From positions 1 through 41,490 of the forward strand of contig CAJTQP010000017.1 of NCBI GenBank assembly GCA_910578575.1: 41,490 bases of DNA. The letters run 5' to 3'. Position numbers and translations under genes: made by a program. The DNA comes from an uncultured Oscillospiraceae bacterium (lineage in GTDB: Bacteria; Bacillota; Clostridia; Oscillospirales; Oscillospiraceae). Shown one piece after another: positions 24,932 through 33,484 of the stretch (the stretch's first letter is position 1; each line of letters begins with the position of its first letter). The notes below the pieces were generated by a model, which did not search any database, had not been told where the DNA came from, and was given only the letters and a program-made list of their open reading frames with translations.

Positions 24932-27868
24932 ATGCTGCGTATCGGAATCGACATTGGCTCCACCACGGTGAAGGTGGTGGTGCTGGATGAACAAAATAAG
25001 CTCCTGTTCCGCTCATACGAGCGGCACTATTCCAAAACACGGGAGCGCACCTGCGAGACCCTGCGGACCCTCCGGGGGCTGGGCGGGCAGGCCGTCCAGC
25101 TGATGGTCACCGGCTCCGCCGGGCTAGGGGTGGCCAAGGCCGCGGAACTGGACTTTGTCCAGGAGGTCTACGCCACCGCCGCCGCCGTGCGCACCCTGGA
25201 CCCCGGCACCGACGCGGTGATCGAACTGGGGGGCGAGGACGCCAAGATCATCTTCTTCGGCAACACCCTGGAGGAGCGGATGAACGGCTCCTGCGCCGGG
25301 GGCACCGGCTCCTTCATTGACCAGATGGCCACCCTGCTGAACGTGACAGCGGACGAGCTGGACGAGTTGTCCTTGAAGCATGAAAAAATCTATCCCATCG
25401 CCTCCCGCTGCGGGGTGTTCGCCAAGAGCGACATCCAGCCCATCCTGAACCAGGGCGGGCGGAAGGAGGACATTGCCGCCTCCATCTTCCAGGCGGTGGT
25501 GGACCAGACGGTGGCGGGCCTCTCCCAGGGCCGGGAGCTCACGGGGAAGATCGTCTTTCTGGGGGGGCCCCTCCACTTCATGAAGGGCCTGCGGGAGCGC
25601 TTTGTGGAGACCCTGAACCTGGACCAGGACCACGCCATCTTCCCCAAGGACGGGGACTGTTACGCCGCCATCGGCGCGGCTCTGTGCGCCAACGACCAGC
25701 CCCCTCAGCCCTTTGAGGAATTGCTGAGCAGCTTGGAAAATTCCGCCAACATCACCCAAGCCGTGGACGTGATGCCCCCCCTCTTCACCAGCCAGGGGGA
25801 GTACGACAGCTTCTCCGCCCGGCACAACGCCATGTCCGTTCCCCTGGTGGACTTGGACAGCTACAGCGGAGACGCCTATCTGGGCATCGACGCCGGGTCC
25901 ACCACCACCAAGCTGGTGCTCATTGACCCGGAGGGGAACATTCTCCACAGCTTCTACCACTCCAACCAGGGCAACCCGGTCAGCATCGTCCTGCCCCAGC
26001 TCCAGGAGATCTACCGTCTGTGCGGAGAGCGGGTGGCCATCAAGGGCGCCGCTGTCACCGGCTACGGGGAGGACTTGATTAAAAACGCCTTTTCCTGCGA
26101 TCTGGGCCTGGTGGAAACCATGGCCCACCTGAAGGCCGCCCAGCACTTCAACCCCGACGTGGATTTCATCATCGACATCGGCGGCCAGGATATGAAGTGC
26201 TTTAAGATCCACCAAGGGGCGGTGGACTCCATTCTCTTGAACGAGGCCTGTTCCTCCGGCTGCGGTTCCTTTATCGAGACCTTCGCCAAGGCCCTGGAAT
26301 ATTCCATCGGGGACTTTTCCAAAATGGGGCTGTTCTCTAAGCATCCGGTGGACCTGGGGTCCCGCTGCACCGTGTTCATGAACTCCTCGGTGAAGCAGGC
26401 CCAGAAGGACGGGGCCAGTGTGGAGGATATCTCCGCGGGGCTGTCCATCTCCATTGTGAAGAACGCCATCTATAAGGTGATCCGGGCGGCCTCCGCCGAC
26501 GACCTGGGCAAGCACATCGTGGTCCAGGGGGGCACCTTCCTCAATGACGCGGTGCTGCGCTCCTTTGAGCAGGAGATTGGCCGGAACGTCACCCGCCCCA
26601 CCATCGCGGGCATGATGGGAGCCTACGGGGCCGCCTTGGCGGCGCTGGAAGCGGGGTTGACGGAATCCACCCTTCTGTCTCCCCAGGCCCTAGAGCACTT
26701 TACCCATGAGGCCAAGCCTGCCACCTGCAAGCTGTGCACCAACCACTGTTCTCTCACCGTCAACCGCTTCGACGGGGGGCGGCGCTTCATCTCCGGCAAC
26801 CGCTGCTCCCGGCCCCTGGGCCAGGAAAAGGCGGAAATCCCCGACCTGATGAAGTTCAAATACGACTACCTGCGCGCCCTAGAGGGCAAGGGCAGCGGGG
26901 ACGGCTCCCGTGGCCGTATCGGCATCCCCTTCGGCCTGAATATGTACGAGAACTTCCCCTTCTGGTTCACCCTGTTCACCGAGCTGAACTTTGAGGTGGT
27001 CCTCTCCCCTGCCTCCACCCGGAGCCTGTACATCAAGGGCCAGCGAACCATTCCCTCGGATACTGTCTGCTATCCCGCCAAGCTCCTCCACGGCCACATC
27101 ATGGCCCTATTGGAGGAGGGGGTGGAGACCATCTTCTACCCCTGTATGTCCTACAACTTCGACGAGCACTTGTCGGACAACCACTACAACTGCCCCGTGG
27201 TGGCCTACTACCCAGACCTGTTGGGGGTGAACATCCCCGCCCTGGAAAAGGTCCGCTATCTCCACCCCAACCTGGGTATTCACCGGCCCAAGGACTTTGA
27301 AAAGAAGGGGGCCGCTTTGCTGGCGGAGACGTTTGGCATCCCCAAGCGGGAGAGCGTGAAGGCCATCCGCAAGGCGTACAGCGCCTACGACGGCTTCCGC
27401 ACCCTGGTGCGGGAGAAGGGGGAGGAATACATCCACTGGGCCAGGGAGCAGGGGAAGAAAATCCTGGTGGTGGCCGGGCGGCCCTACCACATGGACCCGG
27501 AGATCAACCACGGCATCAATGACCTGATTACCTCCTTCGGCTTCGTGCTGATTACCGAGGACGCGGTGTTCCACCACATGGACAAACAGCCCCGGCGGGT
27601 GCTGAACCAGTGGACCTACCACGCCCGGATGTACAACGCCGCCCGCTATGTGTGTACTCAGCCGGACATGGCCTTTATCCAGTTGGTGTCCTTCGGCTGC
27701 GGGGTGGACGCCATCACCACCGATGAGCTCCGGGCCATCCTGGAGGAGGGCGGGGACCTGTACACCCAGCTAAAAATCGACGACATCTCCAACCTGGGGG
27801 CGGTGAAAATCCGCATCCGCAGTCTCATCGCCGCCCTGGACGAGCGGGATAAGAGAGGAGGGCAGTAA
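24932..27868 (+). CDS. tandem-ASKHA acyl-CoA dehydratase activase with C-terminal DUF2229-type domain
   Basis: This 978-residue protein holds two ATPase domains of the BcrA/BadF/HgdC activase family. The phosphate loops are GIDIGSTTVK (residue 4) and GIDAGSTTTK (near 317). Cluster cysteines lie in SCAGGTGSF and SRCGVFAKSD of the first domain, and in CSSGCGSF and SRCTVFMNSS of the second. The last third (about 640-960) is a DUF2229/COG3580 region with KLCTNHCSLT, NRCSR, DTVCYPAKLLHGH, FYPCMSYN and FGCGVDAITTDEL. Relatives use ATP to push one electron onto a dehydratase's iron-sulfur cluster. The true substrate of this fused form is not established. It is coupled to the next gene (2-base gap). 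GAGGTG precedes the ATG. Confidence 0.88.
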   Translation: MLRIGIDIGSTTVKVVVLDEQNKLLFRSYERHYSKTRERTCETLRTLRGLGGQAVQLMVTGSAGLGVAKAAELDFVQEVYATAAAVRTLDPGTDAVIELGGEDAKIIFFGNTLEERMNGSCAGGTGSFIDQMATLLNVTADELDELSLKHEKIYPIASRCGVFAKSDIQPILNQGGRKEDIAASIFQAVVDQTVAGLSQGRELTGKIVFLGGPLHFMKGLRERFVETLNLDQDHAIFPKDGDCYAAIGAALCANDQPPQPFEELLSSLENSANITQAVDVMPPLFTSQGEYDSFSARHNAMSVPLVDLDSYSGDAYLGIDAGSTTTKLVLIDPEGNILHSFYHSNQGNPVSIVLPQLQEIYRLCGERVAIKGAAVTGYGEDLIKNAFSCDLGLVETMAHLKAAQHFNPDVDFIIDIGGQDMKCFKIHQGAVDSILLNEACSSGCGSFIETFAKALEYSIGDFSKMGLFSKHPVDLGSRCTVFMNSSVKQAQKDGASVEDISAGLSISIVKNAIYKVIRAASADDLGKHIVVQGGTFLNDAVLRSFEQEIGRNVTRPTIAGMMGAYGAALAALEAGLTESTLLSPQALEHFTHEAKPATCKLCTNHCSLTVNRFDGGRRFISGNRCSRPLGQEKAEIPDLMKFKYDYLRALEGKGSGDGSRGRIGIPFGLNMYENFPFWFTLFTELNFEVVLSPASTRSLYIKGQRTIPSDTVCYPAKLLHGHIMALLEEGVETIFYPCMSYNFDEHLSDNHYNCPVVAYYPDLLGVNIPALEKVRYLHPNLGIHRPKDFEKKGAALLAETFGIPKRESVKAIRKAYSAYDGFRTLVREKGEEYIHWAREQGKKILVVAGRPYHMDPEINHGINDLITSFGFVLITEDAVFHHMDKQPRRVLNQWTYHARMYNAARYVCTQPDMAFIQLVSFGCGVDAITTDELRAILEEGGDLYTQLKIDDISNLGAVKIRIRSLIAALDERDKRGGQ

Positions 27869-27870
27869 CC

Positions 27871-29178
27871 ATGGCAAAATTGGAATATGACAGCACCGGC
27901 CGTCTCCTCTTCACCGAGGAGATGCGCAAGGAATACACCATCCTGATCCCCCAAATGCTCCCGGTCCACTTTGGCTTTTTTGCTAAGCTCCTGGAGCGCA
28001 CCGGGTACAAGGTGCGTATTTTGGACAACGACAGCCACGCCGTGGTGGAGTCCGGCCTGAAATACGTCCACAACGACGCCTGTTACCCCGCCCTGCTGGT
28101 GATTGGACAGATGATCGACGCCATCCAGAACGGGGGCTATGATCCCCACAAGGTGGCTCTGCTCATCACCCAGACTGGCGGCGGCTGCCGGGCCTCCAAC
28201 TACATCCACATGCTCCGTAAGGCCCTGGAAAAGGCGGGGCTGGACTATATCCCCGTCCTCTCCCTCTCCTTCGGTATGGAGAAAAACCCCGGCTTCCACT
28301 GGACCATCGGGCTCATCCGCCGGCTGATTTACGGCATGATGTATGGCGACCTGATCATGAACGTGGCCAACCAGGTGCGGCCCTATGAGATCAACCCTGG
28401 GGACACCACCGCCAAGGTGGAGTTCTGGACCTCCGAGCTCCTGAACCGCTTTGACCAGGGCAAGGGGATGACTCGAAAGCAGATGCGCAGCATTTTGGAC
28501 GAGATCTGCGCCGATTTCAAATCCATCCCCATAGAATGGGAGCCCAAGGTCCGGGTTGGCGTAGTGGGAGAAATCTACATTAAATTCTCCTCCCTGGGCA
28601 ACAACCACCTGGAAGAGTTCCTTCTGGAAGAGGGGGCAGAGCCGGTGGTGCCGGGGCTGACGGACTTCCTCATCTTCAAAATCTACAACCGGGTGTCGGA
28701 CATTGAGATGTTCGGCGGGAAGATGACCAAATATGCCCTGTGCAAGTTCTTCATGGGCTATGTGGAAAAATGCCAGCAGGACATGATCGCCGCCCTGCAA
28801 CACAGGGGCTTCCGGGCCCCAGCCCCCTTTGCCGAGCTTCACAACTTCGTCCGGGGCTACCTCAACGACGGTTGTAAGATGGGCGAGGGCTGGTTGCTTA
28901 CGGCGGAAATGCTGGAGCTCATCCACAGCGGTACCCCCAACATCGTCTGCGCACAGCCCTTCGGCTGTCTCCCCAACCACATTGTGGGCAAGGGGATGAT
29001 CCGAGTGCTTAAGGACGATTTCCCCAACTCCAACATCGTGGCGGTGGACTACGACCCCGGCGCCACCAAGATCAACCAGGAGAACCGCATCAAGCTCATG
29101 CTGGCCAACGCCAAGGATATGGCCAGGGCTGGGGCAGTTGCCGAGGACCTGACGGAAAAAACGGCGGTCCCTGTGTGA
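27871..29178 (+). CDS. 2-hydroxyacyl-CoA dehydratase-like protein (COG3581 type)
   Basis: The 435-residue protein resembles the catalytic partner of the preceding activase, the HgdB/BcrC-like fold. Conserved cysteines in NDACYPALLV, GGGCRASNY and AQPFGCLPNH are the likely ligands of an iron-sulfur cluster; NDGCKMGEGWLL adds a fourth candidate. In many anaerobes this part is fused to the activase as one chain of about 1400 residues; here it is a separate gene with its own AGGAGGG site, so the split is real and not a frameshift. There are no CoA-transferase, dehydrogenase or Etf genes nearby, so a fermentative hydroxyglutarate-type pathway is not supported by context. The substrate is unknown. 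Confidence 0.85.
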   Translation: MAKLEYDSTGRLLFTEEMRKEYTILIPQMLPVHFGFFAKLLERTGYKVRILDNDSHAVVESGLKYVHNDACYPALLVIGQMIDAIQNGGYDPHKVALLITQTGGGCRASNYIHMLRKALEKAGLDYIPVLSLSFGMEKNPGFHWTIGLIRRLIYGMMYGDLIMNVANQVRPYEINPGDTTAKVEFWTSELLNRFDQGKGMTRKQMRSILDEICADFKSIPIEWEPKVRVGVVGEIYIKFSSLGNNHLEEFLLEEGAEPVVPGLTDFLIFKIYNRVSDIEMFGGKMTKYALCKFFMGYVEKCQQDMIAALQHRGFRAPAPFAELHNFVRGYLNDGCKMGEGWLLTAEMLELIHSGTPNIVCAQPFGCLPNHIVGKGMIRVLKDDFPNSNIVAVDYDPGATKINQENRIKLMLANAKDMARAGAVAEDLTEKTAVPV

Positions 29179-29195
29179 GTATTTTAATCGATATC

Positions 29196-29235
29196 AGAAA
29201 ACCCACTCGTCTATCGAGTGGGTTTTCTTTCAGAT
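29196..29235 (+). terminator. rho-independent terminator of the activase operon
   Basis: A perfect 14-bp stem (29196-29209 with 29215-29228) has a 5-base loop. The T-rich right arm continues into TTC. Confidence 0.88.
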
Positions 29236-29237
29236 AG

Positions 29238-29270
29238 AAAGCCAGGACCCGTCAGGGCCCTGGCTTTTTC
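29238..29270. terminator. second, facing hairpin ending the converging PilZ gene
   Basis: Arms AAAGCCAGG (29238-29246) and 29259-29267 pair exactly around 12 bases. It lies 20 bases beyond the stop of the minus-strand PilZ gene and is followed by TTC on the plus side and TATCTG on the minus side. It probably separates the two converging units. Confidence 0.6.
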
Positions 29271-29286
29271 GTGTACGATAGGGGGG

Positions 29287-30063
29287 TCAGAGCAGGCCTT
29301 CCCGCTCTCTTTGCTTGCGGATCTCCTCCCGCTGGAGGGTGAAGATGGCGCTGAGAAGGCGGTCCTGCTCCCTGGGGGCGATGGACTCGAACTGGCATCC
29401 GTAGCGGATGGACCCGTCCTCTTCCTCCTCCTCGCCCACCCGGCGGACCAGGCAGCGGAAGGCAAAGGGGTCCTCCTTCTCCACCAGGTAGACGCCGGTG
29501 ATGGAGAGGCGGTTGCCCTCCTGGTAGTCCTCCTGGGAGGCCAGGAGGATGCCTCCGGCGCTGATGTCCAGGATCTGGCAGGGGGCAGCCCGTTTGGCCT
29601 CCACCCCGGCGCTGGAACGCCGGGCGCAGAGGGCCGGGGTGTTGGGGCTGATGCGCTGGCGGAAGAAGGCCCGCTGCTCCTTGGAGAAGGCGCTTTCCAG
29701 GCGGTCCACCTTCCAGATATACTTGGTGCTGCCGCAGATCTTGCCGTTGAGGACCAAGTTTTTCTGGTTGAAGAAGAAGCGCAGCTTGATCTCCTTGTTG
29801 TACAGCACCATGGGCAGGGTGTCACCGTTGGCCTCGCGGATGATGACGGCGCCGTTTTTGTAGCTCTCCACCCGGCCCATGAAGGTCAGGCGGTTTTTCA
29901 CGGTGAGGACTTCCACCGTCATACCGGGGCGCAGGCCGTAGTCGATCACGGGCTGATTGGTCACGTTGATTTCGATTTCTTCGCCTTGTTCTGTCTTTGG
30001 GGCCATTAGGGGGCCCAGGTCAACCGTTTTGGTCAATTCTGCTTGTAGGGTGGTCGGCTCCAT
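29287..30063 (-). CDS. PilZ-domain protein with YcgR-like N-terminal domain
   Basis: The 258-residue cytoplasmic protein has an N-terminal flagellar-brake-like beta domain (about residues 25-125) and a C-terminal PilZ domain. The PilZ motifs for cyclic di-GMP are both intact: R-x-x-x-R at R131-R135 (QRAFFRQRI) and D-x-S-x-x-G at 166-171 (DISAGG). It is therefore expected to bind c-di-GMP; YcgR-type proteins slow flagellar rotation or alter surface behaviour. It is the last gene of the surface-layer run, 39 bases after the shorter SLH gene, with AAAGGAGA 10 bases before its ATG. Its target is not known; the location suggests a link to the surface proteins or motility. Confidence 0.9.
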   Translation of the reverse strand: MEPTTLQAELTKTVDLGPLMAPKTEQGEEIEINVTNQPVIDYGLRPGMTVEVLTVKNRLTFMGRVESYKNGAVIIREANGDTLPMVLYNKEIKLRFFFNQKNLVLNGKICGSTKYIWKVDRLESAFSKEQRAFFRQRISPNTPALCARRSSAGVEAKRAAPCQILDISAGGILLASQEDYQEGNRLSITGVYLVEKEDPFAFRCLVRRVGEEEEEDGSIRYGCQFESIAPREQDRLLSAIFTLQREEIRKQREREGLL

Positions 30064-30102
30064 ATACCAGCTCTCCTTTTCCTAAAATTCAGGGGGTCCC
30101 CG

Positions 30103-33100
30103 TCACATGGTCATGATGTGGTGGAGGAGCACCGCCAGCTCCGCGCGGGTGATGGGGTCGTGGGGGCGCAGGCGGCCGTTGCTGTCGCCGGACACCACGC
30201 CCAGCTGCACCAGGGCGCTGACGGCGTTGCGGGCGTAGCTGGAGACGGTGCCGCCATCCTCAAAGCTGCCCAGGACGGCAGGGTCGCTGCTGATGCTCCA
30301 CCCGGCGGTGGAGAGGGCGTTGCGGACCATGAGCATCCCATCCTGGCGGGTGAGCTGGCCGTTGGGGGTGAAGTTGTTCCCACCGGTGCCGGAGACGATG
30401 CCCAGGCGTTTGGCGGTGGCCACGGCCTGGCTATAGTAGCTGTCGGCGGGGACGTCGTCGAAGCCGGAATCGTTGCTGCCAGTGTTGAAGCCGAAGGCAC
30501 GGCAGAGCATCACCACAAAGTCACAGCGGTGGATATTCAGGCCGGGGCCGTAATTGCCGTTGCCGATGCCGTTGACCACGCCGTTGCTGGCCAGGTAGTT
30601 CACGGAGGCGTTGGCCCAGCTGTGGTTGCCCATGTCGTTGAAGGAGCTGGTAAGGCCGCCGTTGCTGACGGTGATGTCGATGCGTCCGCTGACCTGCTCG
30701 CCGCTGGTGCTGTAGCCGGTGTAGCTGAGGCTGGCCACCCCCTGGAAGGTATTCCGGGGGACGAAAGTGAGCTGATCGATGCTGGGGTTACCGTTGACGT
30801 AATACTGGGTGCCGGTGGAGACCTGGGTGCCGGTGTTGAAGCCGTTGTAGTTGCGATAGAGGTGCCCGACGCTGCTGGCAGGCAGGCCGGTGAACTGGAT
30901 ATAGGACAGGTTCCCACTCATCACGCCGTTGCAGGCGCTGGCCAGGGTGGAGCCATTGAGACGGACGGTGCCGGCATTGGTGGTGGAGTAATAGGTCACG
31001 TTGGGGGTCCCGGCGCTGACCATGATTTCCACGGTGCCGGTGAATTTCTCGTCGCTGCCGCTACCGGTGTAGCCGGTGAAGCCGATGCGCACGGTGCCGG
31101 AATAGCCGCCGTTGGACACAAAGGTCAGGTCGCTGATGCGGGGGCTGGAATTGTAATAATAATTGGTCTTGCTCTTCACGGCGGTGCCCCGGCCGGTGCT
31201 GGTGTTGTAGTTGAGGTACAGAGTGCCCCGGCTGCTGCTGGGCAAGTCCTCAAACTGGATGCGGGTGATGGGCTTGTTGAGCACGCCCAGGCAGGCCTCG
31301 TTGAAGTCCGCCGCCACGAAGCGCACGCTGCGTCCGCTGCCCACCTCATAGCGCACGGTACGACCGCCGGTGGTCTCCCCCACCTCGATGGAGACCGTGC
31401 CGGAGAAGCGTTCGCCGCTGGTGTTGTAGGCGGTGAACTCCAGCTTTACCTGGCCCTCGAAGTCCGAGGCGGGGATAAAGCTCAGGTCGGCAATGAGGTT
31501 TTGGCTGCCGGTGCGGAAATAGCGCTGGCTGGTGGTCACCGCGGTGCCGGTGTTGCTGCTGTTGCGGTAGTCATAGCGTAGGCTGCCCTGGCTGCTGGTG
31601 GGCAGGGTATCGAAGCGAATGTAGTCCAGGGTGCCCCGCTCCAAAATGCCGGTGAAGTCCCGCGTGATGAAGGACAGGGCGGTGTCCTTGGGGGTGCGGT
31701 AGTTGATGTCGCCGCCCTCGGTGATGCTGCGGTCGCTGACGGTGATGGTCAGCTTGCCGTTGTAGGCCGCGCCGGAGGTGTCCACACCGCGATAGTCAAT
31801 GGTCACGTCGCCGGTGAAGCCCTTGGCGGGGACGAAGCTGATCTGGTCAAGGTAGGGGGACCCGCTGCGCTTATAGTGGGTGGTACTGGTGACCTTGGTG
31901 GCGTATTCACTGGTGCCCCGGTAGTCGTAGTACAGGGTGCCGTCCTTGCTGTTGGGGAGGGTGAAGGTCACGTAGTTCAGGTCGCGGCCCATGCGGGTGC
32001 GGCAGACGTTGTTGAAGTCGTTGGACTCGAAGTTATAGGGAGTGTCCACACTGGCAGCGTAATGTACGTCGTCCATGGCGTTGACCATCACCCGGATGGT
32101 GCCGTTAAAGGTCTGCTTGTTTTTCGCCACGCCCATAAAGCTGATCTCGGCGGGGCCGCTGTAATCGCTCTTGGGGACAAAGTACAGCTTGGTCATGTCC
32201 GCCTGGCTGGTGTTGCTGGGGCTCAGGTAGAACTTATCCCCCATAGCTACCCCGGAGCCGGTGTCGCCTTCGAAGATATAGCCGTTGTGGACGATGCCCT
32301 GGGTGGGGGTGACGTTCAGGCTGGTGATGTAGTCAAGGCCCACGCCTGCTACTGTCTCTGTCTCAGTCTTTTTGATTGAAATTTCGTTTAGCTCTCTGCG
32401 AATTCTGTCCTGATTCAGGCTCAAAGGAGTGCCTGCATTGACGCTGCCAGCGTCAATCAGAGCAGAAATATCTTCTTCAACTGTAATAACACATTCAGCA
32501 GAATAATTGTCTTTGGTCACAGTGATTGTAGCCTTACCAGGAGCACGGGCCGTGAGTTTACCACCATTTACTGTAACCACAGATGGGTCACTGGTAGTCC
32601 ATTCGGGAATAGCAGTAGATGGTACTGCGCCATAGCTTCCCGTAATGCTTAAATTATCCGTTTTCCCCTCAATTATTGTCATGGTCGTTCTGCTCAAAGT
32701 GATGCCTGAAACAACTACTTTACAAGAGGCCGTCTTATCATCAACTGTCGCTGTAATTGTGGTTTCTCCCGGAACCAAAGCTGTCAAGAGTGCCATTCGG
32801 CCATCACCCTTGCTGCTGTCTTTTTCAACTTTTGCAATATTGGTATCACCAATGCTCCATGATACCTCATCGTAGGTATAGGTGGCATCGTCAGGAGATG
32901 TACCAATCCATACTTCCCTTGTTCTGTCATCATTCCTATTGAATTGTATCAAATTCGTACTTGTTGTATTGGAAAAATATATATCTCGAACTTCAACCTC
33001 GGTTACAGTTACCTTACACGTTGACGAAAGGATTCCTTCTTCCTCTGTTTCTGTTCCATCCTCTCCTTCTACCTTCACCATACCTTTTACTGATGCTGTA

Positions 33101-33417
33101 ATTGTAGCTTCACCTTTTGCAATTGCCGTGACAACGCCATCTGATACAGTAGCCACAGTTTCATCACTACTAGCCCAAGTAACCGTTTTATCTACAGCAT
33201 CATCCGGCGTAACGGTAGCACTCAGTGTATCCGTTTTATGTCTAACTATCTCCGTTTCTGTTTTGTTCAATTTAATTCCCGTTGCAAGAATAGGTTTATC
33301 CGGCGGTGTCACTGGGTCTGTCTCACCTGTTGCTGCTGCCGGTATGACTGCCAACGACATAGCCATTGCCAAAGTCAAAATCAGTGCACCTACACGGCGC
33401 AAAAAATCTTGTTTCAT
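30103..33417 (-). CDS. SLH-anchored surface protein with BIG2 domains and five internal repeats
   Basis: This 1104-residue exported protein starts with a signal peptide (VGALILTLAMAMSLAVIPAAA). Residues about 45-315 hold three BIG2 Ig-like domains (each ending in forms of GxATITASV, ETTITATV or KATITVTK). About 370-925 are five repeats of roughly 110 residues with the pattern GxLYYDYR...Y...LTFVPxxxFxGxVxIxYTGY. Three SLH domains (about 927-1104) end the chain and bind secondary wall polymers. The gene is mosaic: the first 357 codons, encoding the BIG2 part, are AT-rich, while the repeats and SLH part are GC-rich. AAGGAG precedes the ATG, and a terminator-like hairpin separates it from the larger SLH gene upstream. 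Confidence 0.9.
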   Translation of the reverse strand: MKQDFLRRVGALILTLAMAMSLAVIPAAATGETDPVTPPDKPILATGIKLNKTETEIVRHKTDTLSATVTPDDAVDKTVTWASSDETVATVSDGVVTAIAKGEATITASVKGMVKVEGEDGTETEEEGILSSTCKVTVTEVEVRDIYFSNTTSTNLIQFNRNDDRTREVWIGTSPDDATYTYDEVSWSIGDTNIAKVEKDSSKGDGRMALLTALVPGETTITATVDDKTASCKVVVSGITLSRTTMTIIEGKTDNLSITGSYGAVPSTAIPEWTTSDPSVVTVNGGKLTARAPGKATITVTKDNYSAECVITVEEDISALIDAGSVNAGTPLSLNQDRIRRELNEISIKKTETETVAGVGLDYITSLNVTPTQGIVHNGYIFEGDTGSGVAMGDKFYLSPSNTSQADMTKLYFVPKSDYSGPAEISFMGVAKNKQTFNGTIRVMVNAMDDVHYAASVDTPYNFESNDFNNVCRTRMGRDLNYVTFTLPNSKDGTLYYDYRGTSEYATKVTSTTHYKRSGSPYLDQISFVPAKGFTGDVTIDYRGVDTSGAAYNGKLTITVSDRSITEGGDINYRTPKDTALSFITRDFTGILERGTLDYIRFDTLPTSSQGSLRYDYRNSSNTGTAVTTSQRYFRTGSQNLIADLSFIPASDFEGQVKLEFTAYNTSGERFSGTVSIEVGETTGGRTVRYEVGSGRSVRFVAADFNEACLGVLNKPITRIQFEDLPSSSRGTLYLNYNTSTGRGTAVKSKTNYYYNSSPRISDLTFVSNGGYSGTVRIGFTGYTGSGSDEKFTGTVEIMVSAGTPNVTYYSTTNAGTVRLNGSTLASACNGVMSGNLSYIQFTGLPASSVGHLYRNYNGFNTGTQVSTGTQYYVNGNPSIDQLTFVPRNTFQGVASLSYTGYSTSGEQVSGRIDITVSNGGLTSSFNDMGNHSWANASVNYLASNGVVNGIGNGNYGPGLNIHRCDFVVMLCRAFGFNTGSNDSGFDDVPADSYYSQAVATAKRLGIVSGTGGNNFTPNGQLTRQDGMLMVRNALSTAGWSISSDPAVLGSFEDGGTVSSYARNAVSALVQLGVVSGDSNGRLRPHDPITRAELAVLLHHIMTM

Positions 33418-33437
33418 AATCGTTGCTCCTTAGAAAT

Positions 33438-33467
33438 AAGGAGCGGGCGGGTATCCGCCCGCTCCTT
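33438..33467 (-). terminator. 13-bp hairpin between the two SLH genes
   Basis: Arms 33438-33450 (AAGGAGCGGGCGG) and 33455-33467 pair exactly with a GTAT loop. On the minus strand it is followed by ATTTCTAAGG. It probably reduces read-through from the large SLH gene into the smaller one, and its base also abuts the latter's ribosome site. Confidence 0.7.
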
Positions 33468-33484
33468 GCTGGGGGTTGGTGGGT

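Noticed and set aside
27860..27880. Apparent break of a usual single activase/dehydratase chain as a frameshift
   Set aside because: The second part has its own AGGAGGG ribosome site and a natural start after a proper TAA stop, so the genes are truly separate.
29196..29267. Two adjacent hairpins read as a repeat array
   Set aside because: The stems differ in sequence; they are terminators of two converging transcription units.
30118..31581. Long plus-strand open frame opposite the SLH protein repeats
   Set aside because: The Ala/Gly/Val-rich repeats simply mirror the repetitive surface protein; no start signal is present.
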